NCBI GenBank assembly: GCA_934464705.1
Contig: CAKSKB010000004.1
Span: 1 to 64,000, forward strand
Direction of reading: 5' to 3'
Length of the DNA: 64,000 nucleotides
Source: an uncultured Clostridia bacterium
GTDB taxonomy: Bacteria; Bacillota; Clostridia; HGM11514
Shown: positions 35,142 through 44,029 of the stretch, piece by piece
Numbering within the stretch: position 1 is the stretch's first letter
How the letters are laid out: each line of letters starts with the position of its first letter
Translations under genes and position numbers: made by a program
Notes under the pieces: generated by a model
Told to the model about the DNA's origin: nothing
Databases searched by the model: none
The model's input: only the letters and a program-made list of their open reading frames with translations

Positions 35142-35429
35142 TTGAACGAAAAACTTCGTGACGAAAATCTCGATACACTTTTTGAAGCGTTCATGAAACT
35201 TAAAGACCGTGACGAGTTTTACTGTCTGTTTGAGGACCTTTGCACAATTTCCGAAATGAAAGCGATGGCACAGAGATTTCAGGTTGCAAAGCTTTTGTCC
35301 GAAGGCGTGATTTATACCGAAATCGAACAGAAAACCGGCGCAAGCTCGGCAACTATAAGCCGTGTCAACAAGTGTCTTAACTACGGTGCAAACGGCTACA
35401 GAACCGCCATAGAAAGGCTTGAAAAATGA
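35142..35429 (+). CDS. yerC: YerC/YecD-family TrpR-like regulator
   Basis: 95 aa. The TrpR-related helix-turn-helix is in the second half (EIEQKTGASSATISRVNKCL) and a helical core precedes it (FEDLCTISEMKAMAQRFQVA). The TTG start follows GAGGTGA by 6 nt. It often follows pcrA in Clostridia. The regulated genes are not known. Confidence 0.85.
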   Translation: MNEKLRDENLDTLFEAFMKLKDRDEFYCLFEDLCTISEMKAMAQRFQVAKLLSEGVIYTEIEQKTGASSATISRVNKCLNYGANGYRTAIERLEK

Positions 35430-36166
35430 TGGACGCTTACACCGATTTTGCCAAAATATACGACGCGCTTACATTCGATGTGGATTATGACGCATGGTGC
35501 AAAAGGCTTGAACAGCTTTTTTCGCACCTCGGCAGAACTCCCGAGATTGTCTGTGAGCTTGGCTGCGGAACCGGCAGCATAACCTCACGCCTTGCGAAGA
35601 GGGGGTATTCCATGATAGGGATTGACCTGTCCCCCGAAATGCTCGATGTAGCAAGGGAGAAATGCGAAGGCACCGGCACGCTCCTTTTGAATCAGGACAT
35701 GACCGCCTTTGAACTTTACGGCACGGTTGACATAATTATCTGCACACTCGACAGCGCAAATTACCTGACCGAGGACGGCGATTTTGAAAATATGCTTGAC
35801 TGCTGCAGACTTTATCTGAACCCGGACGGCATTTTAATTTTCGATATTAATACAGAGCATAAAATAAGGGACATAATCGCCCCGCAGACATTTGTGTACG
35901 AAACAGACGATGTGTTTTACACCTGGCAGAGCGAGCTTGATGGCAATCTCTGCGATTATTTTCTCACTTTCTTCGTAAAAAACGGCGAAAATTACAGGCG
36001 GTTCGACGAGGTTCATACCGAAAGAATTTACACGGATGAATTTGTCCGCTCCGCACTATCCTCTCACGGATTTGACATTTTCGGCTGTTTTGACGGAATA
36101 ACACCCGCAAAACCGACCGAAAATACACTCAGAATAATGTACGCCGCAAAAAAGAAGTCGAACTAA
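35426..36166 (+). CDS. Class I SAM-dependent methyltransferase
   Basis: 246 aa. Motif I is VCELGCGTGSITSRLAKRG (near residue 40), then an acidic GIDLSPEMLDVA for ribose binding and DIIICTLDSANYL as post-motif. The start overlaps the yerC stop (ATGA). The substrate cannot be told from sequence; close relatives are annotated only as small-molecule or tRNA methyltransferases. Confidence 0.82.
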   Translation: MMDAYTDFAKIYDALTFDVDYDAWCKRLEQLFSHLGRTPEIVCELGCGTGSITSRLAKRGYSMIGIDLSPEMLDVAREKCEGTGTLLLNQDMTAFELYGTVDIIICTLDSANYLTEDGDFENMLDCCRLYLNPDGILIFDINTEHKIRDIIAPQTFVYETDDVFYTWQSELDGNLCDYFLTFFVKNGENYRRFDEVHTERIYTDEFVRSALSSHGFDIFGCFDGITPAKPTENTLRIMYAAKKKSN

Positions 36167-36191
36167 GTCGTACGAATTTTCGCCAAAACTA

Positions 36192-36220
36192 TTGACATTA
36201 CGGCGGATTTATGTTAAACT
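36192..36220 (+). promoter_or_regulatory. Promoter of the cold-shock gene
   Basis: TTGACA (36192-36197), a 17-bp spacer and TAAACT (36215-36220) precede a leader of about 55 nt. Confidence 0.75.
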
Positions 36221-36280
36221 GTAAATTGCAGAGGTCAATGCAGCCTACTGCACATTACAAGGTTTTAGGAGGAAATTTAA

Positions 36281-36478
36281 ATGCAGGGTAAGGTTAAATG
36301 GTTCAATGCTGAGAAAGGCTACGGCTTTATCGAAAGCGAAGATGGAACAGATGTATTTGTACACTTCTCGGCTATCAATGCTGACGGTTACAAGACTCTG
36401 GAAGAAGGCGCGGCAGTTGAGTTTGAAATTGTAGACGGAGCTAAGGGTCCTCAGGCGGCTAATGTAACAAAGGCGTAA
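36281..36478 (+). CDS. cspA: Cold-shock protein, CspA family
   Basis: 65 aa OB-fold nucleic-acid chaperone. RNP1 (KGYGFIES) and RNP2 (VFVHFSAI) motifs are both intact. A strong TTTTAGGAGG site lies upstream, and a promoter and a terminator bound it as a single-gene unit. Codon use is optimised, as expected for an abundant protein. Confidence 0.95.
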   Translation: MQGKVKWFNAEKGYGFIESEDGTDVFVHFSAINADGYKTLEEGAAVEFEIVDGAKGPQAANVTKA

Positions 36479-36517
36479 GGACTGTTATAATATAGTTTCA
36501 TTAATTCAAAAACCCGG

Positions 36518-36544
36518 GGCTCCCATTTTTATGGGAGCCTTTTC
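36518..36544 (+). terminator. Rho-independent terminator of the cold-shock gene
   Basis: The 9-bp stem GGCTCCCAT (36518-36526) with ATGGGAGCC (36531-36539) runs into TTTT. Confidence 0.9.
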
Positions 36545-36568
36545 CATAAAAATAATGAGGTTTACAAA

Positions 36569-37462
36569 ATGGATAAATTGATTAAGGCAATGGCTCTCGG
36601 AGGCAGCGTGCGTGCATACGCCGCCGTAACTACCGACACTGTGAATAAAGCGGTAAAAATACATAATACATCGGCGGTTGCGTCGGCGGCTCTCGGAAGG
36701 GCGCTGACGGCAGCGGCACTTATGGGATCGATGGCGAAGGAGGACGCCGAAACGGTTTCCCTGCAGTTCAAAGGCGGCGGCCCTATCGGAACGGTTTTTG
36801 CCGTCGGGGACAGCCGCGCCCATGTAAAGGGCTATGTTACCGACCCCACGGTTGAGCTTCCGCTTAATAAGAAGGGCAAGCTTGATGTCGGCGGAGCGGT
36901 CGGACGGCAGGGTCACCTTTGCGTAATCCGTGACGACGGTGTTACGGGAAAGCCGTATGTCGGACAGGTTCGGATTGCGACCGGCGAAATCGGCGACGAT
37001 ATTAACTTTTACTACGCTTCAAGCGAGCAGATACCGACAGCTTCGGGTCTCGGCGTTCTGGTGGATACCGACTACACAATAAAAGCCGCCGGCGGATTTA
37101 TAATTCAGCTTCTCCCGGGGGCTGACGATTCGGTTATAGACGCAGTGGAAAAAGGACTCAAAAACATAACATCGGTTACCGACCTTATAACGGAAGGCAA
37201 GGGCGCAGAGGAAATTCTGAAAACCGTATTTGAAGAGATTGAAATAATCGGAGAGGAAACCCCCGACTATGTCTGCGGCTGCTCGGAGGAACGCTTTGAA
37301 AAAGGAATACTCAGCCTCGGCTCAGAGGAAATCGAAGGAATAATAAGAGATCAGGGCGATGCGGAAATTTACTGCAATTTCTGCAATAAAAGATACCTGA
37401 TAAAAAAGCAGCGGCTTGAAGAACTTCTCGAAACCGCAAAGGAAAAGGAAAACAGAAACTAA
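36569..37462 (+). CDS. hslO: Redox-regulated chaperone Hsp33
   Basis: 297 aa. The zinc/redox switch CGC...CNFC near the C-terminus (VCGCSEERF and YCNFCNKRY) is intact. Oxidation of these cysteines turns on holdase activity. The N-terminal substrate-binding domain begins MDKLIKAMALGGSVRAYAAV. It is bounded by terminators on both sides. Confidence 0.95.
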   Translation: MDKLIKAMALGGSVRAYAAVTTDTVNKAVKIHNTSAVASAALGRALTAAALMGSMAKEDAETVSLQFKGGGPIGTVFAVGDSRAHVKGYVTDPTVELPLNKKGKLDVGGAVGRQGHLCVIRDDGVTGKPYVGQVRIATGEIGDDINFYYASSEQIPTASGLGVLVDTDYTIKAAGGFIIQLLPGADDSVIDAVEKGLKNITSVTDLITEGKGAEEILKTVFEEIEIIGEETPDYVCGCSEERFEKGILSLGSEEIEGIIRDQGDAEIYCNFCNKRYLIKKQRLEELLETAKEKENRN

Positions 37463-37506
37463 AACGAGCGCCTGCGGAAATGGATTTTTCCGCAGGCGCT
37501 CATTTT
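37463..37506 (+). terminator. Bidirectional terminator between hslO and the GHL6 gene
   Basis: The 15-bp stem GAGCGCCTGCGGAAA (37466-37480) with its complement (37487-37501) has AAAA on one side and ATTTT on the other. It serves the converging genes. Confidence 0.9.
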
Positions 37507-37510
37507 CAGC

Positions 37511-39544
37511 TTAAAACTTTATTCTGTACATATCGAAAATTTCAAGGTTTTCGGATTTGAATTTCAAAATATTATTCTCATAAGAAAAAGCTATTTTTTT
37601 ATTCTTTACGGGAAGTTCGATTTCAAGAGGTTTGCGCTCGGTTTTAATGCAGATTGTAAAATTCCCGGGGTTTCTTGCTTTTTCGTTTTCAACCAGCTGA
37701 ACCGCAGCGCATATAAGGTCAGAGCCGTCCCTGTGGATAACAATTTCAACATCATCGGGCGCATCGGACCAAAGCGAACTTTCAAATCCGAGGACATTTT
37801 CGAGCAGCCCGATAAACACATTTCTGTAATCATAAAAGCCGATGTCCTCAAGCGGCAGCGCCGACCAAATCACTTTTCCCATACCGTATTCCGCACAAAT
37901 CACGGCGGGAATCTGCGTTTTAACACCCGGCGGATCGGAATGAATCGATGCAAACTGCGGCGAATCCTGACGGGTATACGGAAGCGTAATATTTGCAATC
38001 ACATCGGCACATTTGTCAAATTCTATTATCGGGGCGGAGGCGTCAAAGTGCATGGGATAATCGGCATTAAAAAATCCGAACAAGTCCTCATATTCTTTTC
38101 GTGGAGAAAGATAAGTAATCGTTTCCGAAGTTCTGCCGGTTACAAAAGCACCAAAAAACTCTTTGAGCAGAGTATGACAGTTTCCTCCGCTTATGTAAAG
38201 CTTTCCGCCTCGTCTTACATAATCGGTTATTCTTTCAAAATCCTCACGGTCATCCTCCGTAAGATACGGCGCAGCAATGAGTTTATATGAATCAAGTTCG
38301 TGAAATGTTCCTGTAACGCCGCAGGGAATATGTCTGCAAACCAAAGATTTTACGATATTTACGGAGCTGTTGTGATTTGTATACCCCTCTCCCTGCGGAT
38401 TGAATTTACTTTTCAGACTGTAATAAACCCCGATTTCTTCAAGCATATCGCCTTTAAGATGTTTTTCGTAAGGAATTTCCTTTTCAAAAACTTTGCCGAC
38501 TCTGTCGTATACACGGCTGTCCATAGTACCTGTCGGGTCGATTGCGTCAATAACAAGAGTTGCACCGTGATGGGCAGAAGTCAAAAACGCTGCGCTTGCC
38601 ATCTCGTCCTCGGATTTTGTGAGCGTATGCGAAGCAAGCGTTGGTTTACAGCGAGAAAACATATATTCAAACGGCTGATTTTTCGTTGCGTTTTTATAAA
38701 GCTTACACACGAAAGATTGTGCATAAATTCCGCCGTAAAGGTCGCCGCCCGCATAATCCGAGGCGTCAAGCACCTCCTCGGCAAGCGCCTTCTTGGCATC
38801 GGGAAGCCCGGCAAAAGCAGCATTATGATAAACGCTTGCACCCGGCACATGCTTTCTCACTTCATCTGCCGCAAATTCGGCAAATTCACCCATCCACTCA
38901 CGGCGCTTTCTTATATTTAGCAGCCAGCGCTCGTCATTCCAGTCCTCATGCTTCGGAAGTTCGCCTCCGACTTCCTCTCTCCAGCGCTTTTGGCAGCTTT
39001 CGCAGCAGCATACATGAGGCCAGAAAAGCATGTCGAAAAACATTCCGTCAAAAGTGAAGTATTCGCAGATTTCCGCAATCTGTTTCGCCGTAAATTCTCT
39101 GTAATCCAAATTGTTCGGGCAGCAGAATTTATACCTGTTTACATGCTTTCCGCGGGCACATTCAAGTGCCGTATCACGCTTTTCCTCCGGAAAAGGAATA
39201 CCGTTTTCAGTGATCATTCTCCACTCGGGGTGAGCATCATATGCCCAATTATTGTAGATAAGGCTGTAATAACCGGTAACATTTATTCCGCTGTCTTTGC
39301 ACATAGCCGCCAGCCTTTGCATCATGTTTTCCCTGCCGGTAAAAGCGGCGTGCATTTTGCCGCAGGCTGTCGGGTAATAGCATAACCCTACATGCGACTG
39401 GAAATAAAGCATGGCATTCTGAATTTTAGCCTTTTTAAGATTTTCAAGATATTTTTCCGGTGAAAAAGCGGAAAGGAACTTATCATCCCAATCATCAATG
39501 TGCATATCGCAAAGATGCCGCCGAAATACATTTTTATACCACAT
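37511..39544 (-). CDS. Putative glycoside hydrolase, GHL6-like
   Basis: 677 aa without a signal peptide, so cytoplasmic. The N-terminal part is a TIM barrel with conserved features of hypothetical glycosyl hydrolase 6 proteins (NAMLYFQSHVGLCYYPT, DGMFFDMLFWPHVCCCESC). The central part resembles a beta-galactosidase trimerisation fold (LVCRHIPCGVTGTFHELDSY, YVRRGGKLYISGGN). The catalytic acids are not certain. It is transcribed after the DeoR-type gene with an 18-bp gap, in a locus with sugar kinase and dehydrogenase genes, which supports a role in sugar release. Confidence 0.72.
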   Translation of the reverse strand: MWYKNVFRRHLCDMHIDDWDDKFLSAFSPEKYLENLKKAKIQNAMLYFQSHVGLCYYPTACGKMHAAFTGRENMMQRLAAMCKDSGINVTGYYSLIYNNWAYDAHPEWRMITENGIPFPEEKRDTALECARGKHVNRYKFCCPNNLDYREFTAKQIAEICEYFTFDGMFFDMLFWPHVCCCESCQKRWREEVGGELPKHEDWNDERWLLNIRKRREWMGEFAEFAADEVRKHVPGASVYHNAAFAGLPDAKKALAEEVLDASDYAGGDLYGGIYAQSFVCKLYKNATKNQPFEYMFSRCKPTLASHTLTKSEDEMASAAFLTSAHHGATLVIDAIDPTGTMDSRVYDRVGKVFEKEIPYEKHLKGDMLEEIGVYYSLKSKFNPQGEGYTNHNSSVNIVKSLVCRHIPCGVTGTFHELDSYKLIAAPYLTEDDREDFERITDYVRRGGKLYISGGNCHTLLKEFFGAFVTGRTSETITYLSPRKEYEDLFGFFNADYPMHFDASAPIIEFDKCADVIANITLPYTRQDSPQFASIHSDPPGVKTQIPAVICAEYGMGKVIWSALPLEDIGFYDYRNVFIGLLENVLGFESSLWSDAPDDVEIVIHRDGSDLICAAVQLVENEKARNPGNFTICIKTERKPLEIELPVKNKKIAFSYENNILKFKSENLEIFDMYRIKF

Positions 39545-39562
39545 AATAATCCCTCCGTAAAA

Positions 39563-40276
39563 TTAAGAATTTCTTTTTGCGTCCGAAATAACCTTGGTAA
39601 TATCCTTTTCTCCGCACAGATTGTGAAAATACTTTTTTCCTATTTTATCGCTTGCACACATAAGATAAGCACTCTCCGAATGTTCAATCATGCAGCGGCG
39701 GACATAGTTTTCCGCTTCGGAAATATCCGTAAGCTCACCCTTGTCCGACAGCCCCCTGCACGAAAAGAACACAGCATTCGCATTAAATCTTATTATGGTC
39801 TTGTACGCCTCCTCGCCCACAAGCGACAAGCTCTCCGGCAAAAGCTCGCCCCCGGTGCTTATCGCCCTGATTCCGTATTCGCCAAGCTTTGAAAGCGCTT
39901 TTATACCGCTCGTTATCACCGTAAGTCCCGTTTTTGCGGCAAGAAACGGCACAAGATTATAAGCGCTTGATGAAGCATCGAGAAAAATCACATCATAATC
40001 ATTTATAAAGTTTATTGCCTGCTTTGCCATTTCAATCTTGGCATCACTCTGTTCCAGTTCCCTTATAACAAACGGAATTTTCATGGCGGAAAAGCTGTTT
40101 TCCTCAATTACAGCACCGCCGTGAATACGCTTTATCAGCTGCTGTTTTTCTAAGTTTGCAAGGTCTCGCCTTACGGACGATTCGCTTGTAAAAAGTACTT
40201 TTGCAAGTTCATTCACGGTAACCTTTTTCTTCACAAGCATTATTTTCAGTATTTCTTTTTCACGGTCTTTGCTCAT
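39563..40276 (-). CDS. DeoR-family transcriptional regulator
   Basis: 237 aa. It has an N-terminal winged helix (KKVTVNELAKVLFTSESSVR and RDLANLEKQQLIKRIHGGAV) and a C-terminal DeoRC sensor domain with VIFLDASSSAYNLVPFL, where sugar phosphates bind in known members. The start at 40274-40276 follows GGAGG. It is divergent from the GDPD-PHP/dehydrogenase/kinase operon, which it probably represses. Confidence 0.9.
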   Translation of the reverse strand: MSKDREKEILKIMLVKKKVTVNELAKVLFTSESSVRRDLANLEKQQLIKRIHGGAVIEENSFSAMKIPFVIRELEQSDAKIEMAKQAINFINDYDVIFLDASSSAYNLVPFLAAKTGLTVITSGIKALSKLGEYGIRAISTGGELLPESLSLVGEEAYKTIIRFNANAVFFSCRGLSDKGELTDISEAENYVRRCMIEHSESAYLMCASDKIGKKYFHNLCGEKDITKVISDAKRNS

Positions 40277-40342
40277 ATTTCCTCCAATTTTACAGCATTT
40301 CAATCAATTTTATGCATATTTAAGCGTTTTGCGCGGCGAATC

Positions 40343-40371
40343 TTGACTTAATGCGCAATATAGTATATTAT
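40343..40371 (+). promoter_or_regulatory. Promoter of the GDPD-PHP operon
   Basis: TTGACT (40343-40348), a 17-bp spacer and TATTAT (40366-40371) are on the plus strand. The -10 overlaps that of the opposing minus-strand promoter. Confidence 0.65.
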
Positions 40372-40395
40372 ACAATTAATTAATAATAATGTCAA
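40367..40395 (-). promoter_or_regulatory. Promoter of the DeoR-GHL6 operon
   Basis: TTGACA (40390-40395), a 17-bp spacer and TATAAT (40367-40372) are on the minus strand, all consensus. It physically overlaps the plus-strand promoter. Confidence 0.78.
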
Positions 40396-40413
40396 CCTTA
40401 AGAGGCGATAATT

Positions 40414-41994
40414 TTGAAAAATATCAGATTACAGGCACACCGGGGCGTTGCAAGCGAGTGCCCCGAAAACACAATGGCGGCATTCAGATGCGCCGCCGTT
40501 CAGGGGTACGATGTTATCGAACTTGATTTGGACTTCACAAAGGACAAAAAAATTGTGGTTCTGCATGACAGGCTGATAAACCGCACTGCAAGAACCAAAA
40601 GCGGAAGCGAACTCAAAGCACCCGTAAGCATTAACGGTATAACATATCGGCAGGCGCTTAAATACGATTTCGGAATCCATCTTTCAAACAAATTCAAAGG
40701 CGAACCGATTCCGCTCTTTTCCGATGTTCTTATTTTTGCAAAAGAAAGCGGAATTAAGCTTAAAATCGACAATAAAATCCAAAGCTTTCCGAAGGAAATT
40801 CTGAAAAGTCTTTTATCGGAGATAAAAGACTTTGAAGATTTTGTTTCAATAACGGCAAGCGATATTGATTTTGCCGCAGACTGCATTAAAACCGCACCGG
40901 AGATTTCCGTAGACTATGACGGTGCGGTAACCGCCGAAAACCTGTCGAAACTTTCTGCGGCTGTTCCAAAAGAGCGGCTCACCGTATGGCTGCCGCTTGA
41001 GTGCGGCTCCACATCATGGGTCAGCCTGCCGTTTGCAGATAAAAGCAGTGCGGCACTTGTTAAAAAGTACGCTAAGCTCGGCATTTGGCTGATAACAAAC
41101 TATGAAGATTTTGAGAAGGCCGCAGCCCTGTCCCCCGATATCGTCGAAACCGACGGTACGGTTAAACCCGAAATCAACAAAAACCAAAAGTGGGATATGC
41201 ATACTCACTCCGAAAACTCGCACGATTCAAAATGCCCCGCGCCGGATATGCTAAAAGCAGCAAAGGCGCACGGGCTTAGCGGATTTGCGGTAACCGACCA
41301 CTGCGATATTGCGTACCACAGAAAGCTTGATTTGCCAAAGCTTGTCGCCTCCTCCGTATCTGACGCAGGAAATTCCGGTGCATTGAAGGGAATAGAAATC
41401 GGCGAAGCGTTTTATCACAGGCGTATTTCGGATAATATTTTAAAAAGCTTTGATTTTGATGCCGTCATCGGTTCTGTTCATACGGTGAGGTTCAAAGGCT
41501 ATGAAATCCCGTATTCGCAGATTAACTTTTCCGAAATGGGACTGTGTACAACGAAAAAATTTCTTGAACAGTACTTTGACGATGTAATCTGCATGATTGA
41601 AAATTGCGATTTTGATATACTCGCCCACCTCACCTGTCCGCTGAGATACATAATCGGCAAATACGGCATGTGGATAGACTGCAAAGATTACGAAAGCAAG
41701 ATAAAAAAGATTCTCGGGCTTATTGTAAAACGCAAAATTGCGCTTGAAATCAACACATCGTGTATGTACGAAGGTTTTGGTTACCGCGAGCTTATGCCGG
41801 AATCCCGTATAATAAAAATGTATGCCGATATGGGCGGATATCTGATAACAACGGGGTCGGATGCACACAATGCCGAAAACTCGGCGCTGTATTTCAATGA
41901 GCTTTACGGAAGGCTAAAAAAAGAGTTCGGATTCAGAAATATATATTATTACAAAAACAGATTTGCCGTGCAGTGCGGATTAACGGAGGAATAA
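40414..41994 (+). CDS. Fusion: glycerophosphodiester phosphodiesterase + PHP-domain phosphatase
   Basis: 526 aa. Residues 1 to about 245 are a GDPD domain with His9-Arg10, Glu18-Asn19, Glu36/Asp38 and His51, the expected catalytic and metal residues. Residues about 255-526 are a PHP phosphoesterase with DMHTHSENSHDS, VTDHCD, GSVHTV and GSDAHN metal motifs, similar to histidinol-phosphatase-like proteins. The TTG start follows GAGG. It is the first gene of an operon with a zinc dehydrogenase and a PfkB kinase. A combined phosphodiesterase/phosphomonoesterase releasing a polyol is a plausible role, but this is inference. Confidence 0.87.
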   Translation: MKNIRLQAHRGVASECPENTMAAFRCAAVQGYDVIELDLDFTKDKKIVVLHDRLINRTARTKSGSELKAPVSINGITYRQALKYDFGIHLSNKFKGEPIPLFSDVLIFAKESGIKLKIDNKIQSFPKEILKSLLSEIKDFEDFVSITASDIDFAADCIKTAPEISVDYDGAVTAENLSKLSAAVPKERLTVWLPLECGSTSWVSLPFADKSSAALVKKYAKLGIWLITNYEDFEKAAALSPDIVETDGTVKPEINKNQKWDMHTHSENSHDSKCPAPDMLKAAKAHGLSGFAVTDHCDIAYHRKLDLPKLVASSVSDAGNSGALKGIEIGEAFYHRRISDNILKSFDFDAVIGSVHTVRFKGYEIPYSQINFSEMGLCTTKKFLEQYFDDVICMIENCDFDILAHLTCPLRYIIGKYGMWIDCKDYESKIKKILGLIVKRKIALEINTSCMYEGFGYRELMPESRIIKMYADMGGYLITTGSDAHNAENSALYFNELYGRLKKEFGFRNIYYYKNRFAVQCGLTEE

Positions 41995-41996
41995 AT

Positions 41997-43031
41997 ATGA
42001 AAGCAGCAGTTTTTTACGGAAAACACGATTTAAGAATTGAAGACATTGCAATGCCTGAGCTTAAAGATGACGAGGTGCTTGTAAAGGTCATGGCGTGCGG
42101 AATATGCGGAACAGACATACATATTTTTGAGGGTGATGAAGGGGCGGCGGCAACGCCGCGGGGAACGGTTCTCGGGCATGAGTTTTCGGGGATTGTTGAG
42201 AAAACGGGAAGAAATGTTAAAAATATCAAAATCGGCGACAGGGTGTACGTTGACCCGAACAAGCTTTGCGGAAACTGCTATTACTGCAAAAGCGCAATCG
42301 GGCACTTCTGCGAAAACATTGTCGGAATAGGCACAACGGTTAACGGTGGTTTTGAGCAATACTGCGCAGTTCCTCAAAGCCAAATATATAAAATCCCTTC
42401 CTCAACACCGTTTGAAGAAGCGGCAATGGCAGAACCGGTTGCGTGCTGTATGCACGGCATTGACCTTTGCAATATCAGAACCGACGATACGGTTCTTGTA
42501 ATCGGCTGCGGCATGATAGGAATGATAATGCTTCAGCTCGCAGGGATTGCCGGAGCGGCAAGGATTATAGCTATTGAGCCTGACGGCGAAAAGCGCAGGC
42601 TTGCCGAAAAGCTCGGTGCACAGCTTTGCATTGACCCGACATCGGGCGATATTAAAGAGCAATTGTCGGATAACGGAATCGACCGCATAACGAAGGTGAT
42701 AGAATGTGTCGGAAGAGCCGAAACAATGGAACAGGCAGTAAGCCTTGCAGGCAAAAAAGCGACCGTCATGTTTTTCGGCCTTACCGCACCTGACGATAAA
42801 ATCAGTATAAAGCCTTTTGAAATTTTCAAAAAAGAGCTGGAAATAAAAGCTTCGTATATAAATCCGTACACCCAGCAAAGAGCGGTTGACGAAATAGTTT
42901 CGGGGCGGATTGATGTAAAATCGATGGTCAGCGAGATTATAAGTCTTGACAGACTGCCGGAGGTTCTGACAGATAAAATATTAAGAAGAACGGGCAAATT
43001 TATTGTTGCGCCGAATTTGGAGGAGTTATGA
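41997..43031 (+). CDS. Zinc-dependent medium-chain alcohol/polyol dehydrogenase
   Basis: 344 aa, MDR superfamily. Catalytic zinc residues lie in CGICGTDIHIF and GHEFSG. The structural zinc loop is CGNCYYCKSAIGHFC. The Rossmann motif is VIGCGMIGMIML. It resembles sorbitol or threonine dehydrogenases. The ATG follows GGAGG just after the upstream gene, and an earlier in-frame codon is within that gene. It is followed by the kinase with a 4-bp overlap. Confidence 0.9.
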   Translation: MKAAVFYGKHDLRIEDIAMPELKDDEVLVKVMACGICGTDIHIFEGDEGAAATPRGTVLGHEFSGIVEKTGRNVKNIKIGDRVYVDPNKLCGNCYYCKSAIGHFCENIVGIGTTVNGGFEQYCAVPQSQIYKIPSSTPFEEAAMAEPVACCMHGIDLCNIRTDDTVLVIGCGMIGMIMLQLAGIAGAARIIAIEPDGEKRRLAEKLGAQLCIDPTSGDIKEQLSDNGIDRITKVIECVGRAETMEQAVSLAGKKATVMFFGLTAPDDKISIKPFEIFKKELEIKASYINPYTQQRAVDEIVSGRIDVKSMVSEIISLDRLPEVLTDKILRRTGKFIVAPNLEEL

Positions 43032-43972
43032 AAAACACACTGTTTGCAATAGGCGAAGCGCTGATTGATTTTATACCGTCGGAAACGGGATGTGATTTTT
43101 CGGATGTCAGGTCGTTCTCGCCAAAGATAGGCGGCGCACCGGCAAATGTGCTCGGGGCGTTCTCAAAACTCGGCGGAAAAACGCAACTTATCACACAGCT
43201 CGGCGATGACCCGTTCGGGCACAAAATCGCCGCCGCACTGAAAAAATTCAATATAGGGCTTGAATATGTCCGATTCACAAAATGCGCAAATACGGCGCTT
43301 GCCTTTGTGAGCCTTGAAAAAGACGGCAAGCGGACATTCTCGTTTTACAGAAACCCCTCCGCCGATATGCTTTATTGCGGTGAAAATCTTGATGCGGCAT
43401 CGTTTTCCGACTGCTTTGCGCTGCATTTCTGTTCTGTTTCGCTCGGCAATTTTCCGATGAAGGGGGCTCATAAAAAAGCGATAAATCTTGCAAAGCAATC
43501 CGGTGCAGCCGTAAGCTTCGACCCGAACATCCGCCTGCCGCTGTGGAGCGATACCGGCGCTTTGAAAAAAGCTGTTGAAGAATTTCTGCCAATGGCGGAC
43601 ATTATAAAAGTGTCGGACGAAGAAACAGAGTTTATAACCGGCACAAAAGACATAGAAGAAGGCTGCAAAAAGCTCCTTAAAACCGCAAAGCTTGTTATCT
43701 GCACATGCGGCGAAAACGGATGTTATGCTTTTACCGAAAACGCACAGGCTTTTGCCCCGTCCGAAAAAGTTAAGGCGTGCGACACCACCGGTGCGGGTGA
43801 CGCATTCATCGGCTCATTTCTTTACAGCCTTCACCGAAACGGTTGCGATAAGGCAAAACTGCACCTTCTGACCGACGACAAACTGAGAGAATTTTTAAAA
43901 GCCTCCTCCGCATACTGCGGAAAAAGCGTGCAGAAATACGGCGCAATAGAATCTTATCCCGACAGCATTTAA
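43028..43972 (+). CDS. PfkB-family carbohydrate kinase (fructokinase-like)
   Basis: 314 aa. The N-terminal GGAPANVLGAFSKLGG and the C-terminal catalytic ACDTTGAGDAFIGSF are intact. Its pairing with a polyol dehydrogenase suggests oxidation of a sugar alcohol to a ketose, then phosphorylation. The ATG overlaps the preceding stop. Confidence 0.92.
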   Translation: MKNTLFAIGEALIDFIPSETGCDFSDVRSFSPKIGGAPANVLGAFSKLGGKTQLITQLGDDPFGHKIAAALKKFNIGLEYVRFTKCANTALAFVSLEKDGKRTFSFYRNPSADMLYCGENLDAASFSDCFALHFCSVSLGNFPMKGAHKKAINLAKQSGAAVSFDPNIRLPLWSDTGALKKAVEEFLPMADIIKVSDEETEFITGTKDIEEGCKKLLKTAKLVICTCGENGCYAFTENAQAFAPSEKVKACDTTGAGDAFIGSFLYSLHRNGCDKAKLHLLTDDKLREFLKASSAYCGKSVQKYGAIESYPDSI

Positions 43973-43983
43973 AATAATAAAAA

Positions 43984-44020
43984 ATTGCCGCTCCGCGCAG
44001 AAGGAGCGACAACTTTTTTT
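43984..44020 (+). terminator. Bidirectional terminator between the kinase and thiT
   Basis: The stem TTGCCGCTCC (43985-43994) with GGAGCGACAA (44003-44012) is followed by seven T on the plus strand. A run of T also follows on the minus strand. Confidence 0.88.
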
Positions 44021-44029
44021 AAAAGCGGG

